Below the pieces are notes generated by a model. That model worked only from the letters and a program-made list of their open reading frames with translations, made no database searches and was not told the DNA's origin. Positions 59,788 to 62,625 of a stretch of 62,625 bases of DNA are shown piece after piece (position 1 is the stretch's first letter; the number at the start of each line of letters is the position of its first letter). The translations under genes and the position numbers were made by a program. Source of the DNA: an uncultured Clostridia bacterium. GTDB lineage: Bacteria; Bacillota; Clostridia; Christensenellales; DTU072. The stretch spans positions 1 to 62,625 of the forward strand of contig CALVYG010000050.1 in the NCBI GenBank assembly GCA_944372095.1, given 5' to 3'.

Positions 59788-59979
59788 GTGGGGTACTATA
59801 ATTATCACGCGGTAGCGAAGAATTTAATAAAGAACGGGCATCTTATAAGGACGGAATACGTCGGGGTATGGAACGACGTAAGTCCTGCGCTCGTTTTATT
59901 TTTTGACAATCATCCGCCGATGCCGATAAGAAAGGAAAAATGGGAAGAGTATGAAAATATAATCAGCGAAAACAGTTAA
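59788..59979 (+). CDS. Small conserved protein of the group often labelled delta-VPH hemolysin
   Basis: The 63-residue product reads M/V-G-Y-Y-N-Y-H-A-V-A-K-x-L-I early and 'PALVLFF' plus 'PMPIR' later. Many Firmicutes carry such small proteins. They are often annotated as thermostable hemolysin delta-VPH, a label I regard as a database transfer without support; there is no signal peptide or pore-like segment. The start is GTG (59788), placing the Tyr-Tyr-Asn-Tyr-His block at the N-terminus. The frame is open upstream to the ATPase stop but has no better start. No strong ribosome site is visible. Function unknown. Confidence 0.7.
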   Translation: MGYYNYHAVAKNLIKNGHLIRTEYVGVWNDVSPALVLFFDNHPPMPIRKEKWEEYENIISENS

Positions 59980-60002
59980 AAAATAGAAGAAAGGGGAAAG
60001 AA

Positions 60003-60101
60003 ATGGCAGAAAAACGCTTAAAGGCATACGAGTATGAGAGGGAGATAAAATTAATTAGGGCAAAAATATATGCAGAATCCGTTGACAAGGCGATAAAATA
60101 A
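60003..60101 (+). CDS. Possible 32-residue small protein
   Basis: An ATG preceded by AAAGGGGAAAG, a good ribosome site, opens a 32-codon frame rich in Lys, Glu, Ala and Tyr. It is strongly amphipathic if helical and ends at TAA 60099-60101. Its last codons overlap the -35 region of the rRNA promoter. I recognise no family; it may be real or chance. Confidence 0.4.
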   Translation: MAEKRLKAYEYEREIKLIRAKIYAESVDKAIK

Positions 60102-60110
60102 TGGTATTAT
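60082..60110 (+). promoter_or_regulatory. Promoter of the tRNA-Ala/tRNA-Ile/23S unit
   Basis: A perfect TTGACA (60082-60087), a 17-base spacer and TATTAT (60105-60110). The start should be near 60117, about 24 bases before the mature tRNA-Ala. Its strength and position indicate that the tRNA-23S unit is transcribed independently of any 16S gene. Confidence 0.8.
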
Positions 60111-60140
60111 ATTCAAGCATCATAAGAAGGGAAAGCATAC

Positions 60141-60216
60141 GGGGGTATAGCTCAGCTGGGAGAGCACCTGCCTTGCAAGCAGGGGGTCAGCGGTTCGATC
60201 CCGCTTATCTCCACCA
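60141..60216 (+). tRNA. tRNA-Ala (anticodon TGC)
   Basis: A 76-base cloverleaf with encoded CCA. Acceptor GGGGGTA pairs with TATCTCC, including the G3:U70 wobble that is the identity element of alanine tRNAs. The anticodon TGC is at 60174-60176 in CTTGCAA. The D-arm GCTCAGCTGGGAGAGC and T-arm GGTTCGATCCC are standard. It is the first gene of the rRNA-type unit. Confidence 0.97.
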
Positions 60217-60246
60217 AAAGCCCTGAAAAAGAGCAAAAACCGACGA

Positions 60247-60323
60247 AGGCTGCTAGCTCAGCAGGTTAGAGCACCACCCTGATAAGGTGGGGGTCGGTGG
60301 TTCGAGTCCACTGCAGCCTACCA
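60247..60323 (+). tRNA. tRNA-Ile (anticodon GAT)
   Basis: A 77-base cloverleaf: acceptor AGGCTGC pairs with GCAGCCT, discriminator A and encoded CCA. Anticodon GAT at 60281-60283 within CTGATAA, stem CCACC/GGTGG. T-arm GTGGTTCGAGTCCAC. Ala before Ile is the reverse of the usual Ile-Ala spacer order seen in many Firmicutes rRNA operons. Confidence 0.97.
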
Positions 60324-60525
60324 TCCGCAGAGAAGCGGAGAGAAATCGTACCTTGACAACTGCATATAGTTTTTTCAAGAAGAAGGAAAAGACGAAGAAG
60401 AAGAAAATATCAAAGAGTAATACACAAAAAGCACAGATATGATATTTTTGCTGAGGAAAGAAGACCGAAACAAAATTCTTCAAAAGTTCGAAAAATTGCG
60501 ATAAGAAAATAAAAGCGAAGACGAC
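60324..60525 (+). other. tRNA-Ile to 23S spacer
   Basis: A 202-base A-rich spacer. It has a small TCCGC/GCGGA stem (60324-60328 and 60335-60339). The phrase CCTTGACAACTGCATATA (from 60352) resembles the Firmicutes ITS motif found just before 23S genes. No gene is visible; 23S processing signals are expected here but the pairing partner lies outside the window. Confidence 0.55.

Positions 60526-62625
<2,100 letters not shown>

Noticed and set aside
59788..59979. Hemolysin function for the 63-residue protein
   Set aside because: The common label has no support in the sequence: no signal peptide, no pore-like or membrane segment.

Overview
The window looks like chromosomal DNA of a low-to-moderate-GC Firmicute, probably an uncultivated, gut-type Clostridia lineage. 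The signs are purine-rich GGAGG ribosome sites, textbook sigma-A promoters with 17-base spacers, many intrinsic terminators, a tilS-hpt pair, argGH, a PMCA-like calcium pump and bacterial lipoboxes. The lineage is an inference; nothing in the window fixes genus or family. I see no phage, IS element or CRISPR array.

Layout. Bases 1-235 hold a hairpin repeat and a promoter. 236-2679 (+) is an amino-acid ABC uptake operon: lipoprotein receptor, permease, ATPase. It ends at a bidirectional terminator shared with a convergent minus-strand operon, tilS-hpt-cca-HD hydrolase (6490 to 2739). Further minus-strand units are an iron alcohol dehydrogenase (6664-7875), an 824-residue membrane-anchored MBG-repeat surface protein (7989-10463), and a HAD phosphatase/SLOG pair (10619-11986).

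The centre of the window, 60% of it, is one uninterrupted gene at 12630-50204. It encodes a 12,524-residue lipoprotein. It has its own consensus promoter and a 19-codon leader ORF whose stop overlaps its start (ATGA). The N-terminal two thirds is built from about 15 diverged modules of roughly 300-400 residues, each combining a helix block with a beta block that ends in a signature like 'G-x-L/V-Y-I-D-L-x-x-L-G'. Long tryptophan/tyrosine-rich helical insertions interrupt them. Then come two hydrophobic stretches, a carboxypeptidase-regulatory-like domain, and a second array of Ig-like units marked by 'D-P-Y', with one four-cysteine knuckle. I recognise no described family for the N-terminal module, and this is the best candidate for something new here.

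Downstream on the plus strand are argG and argH (last two steps of arginine synthesis), a DUF2804 protein with a GH3 beta-glucosidase, a P-type calcium ATPase, a 63-residue protein of the group usually mislabelled delta-VPH hemolysin, and a possible 32-residue ORF. The window ends in tRNA-Ala(TGC), tRNA-Ile(GAT) and the first ~2.1 kb of 23S rRNA. These are driven by their own consensus promoter, with no 16S gene upstream: an unlinked rRNA arrangement unless the assembly is chimeric.
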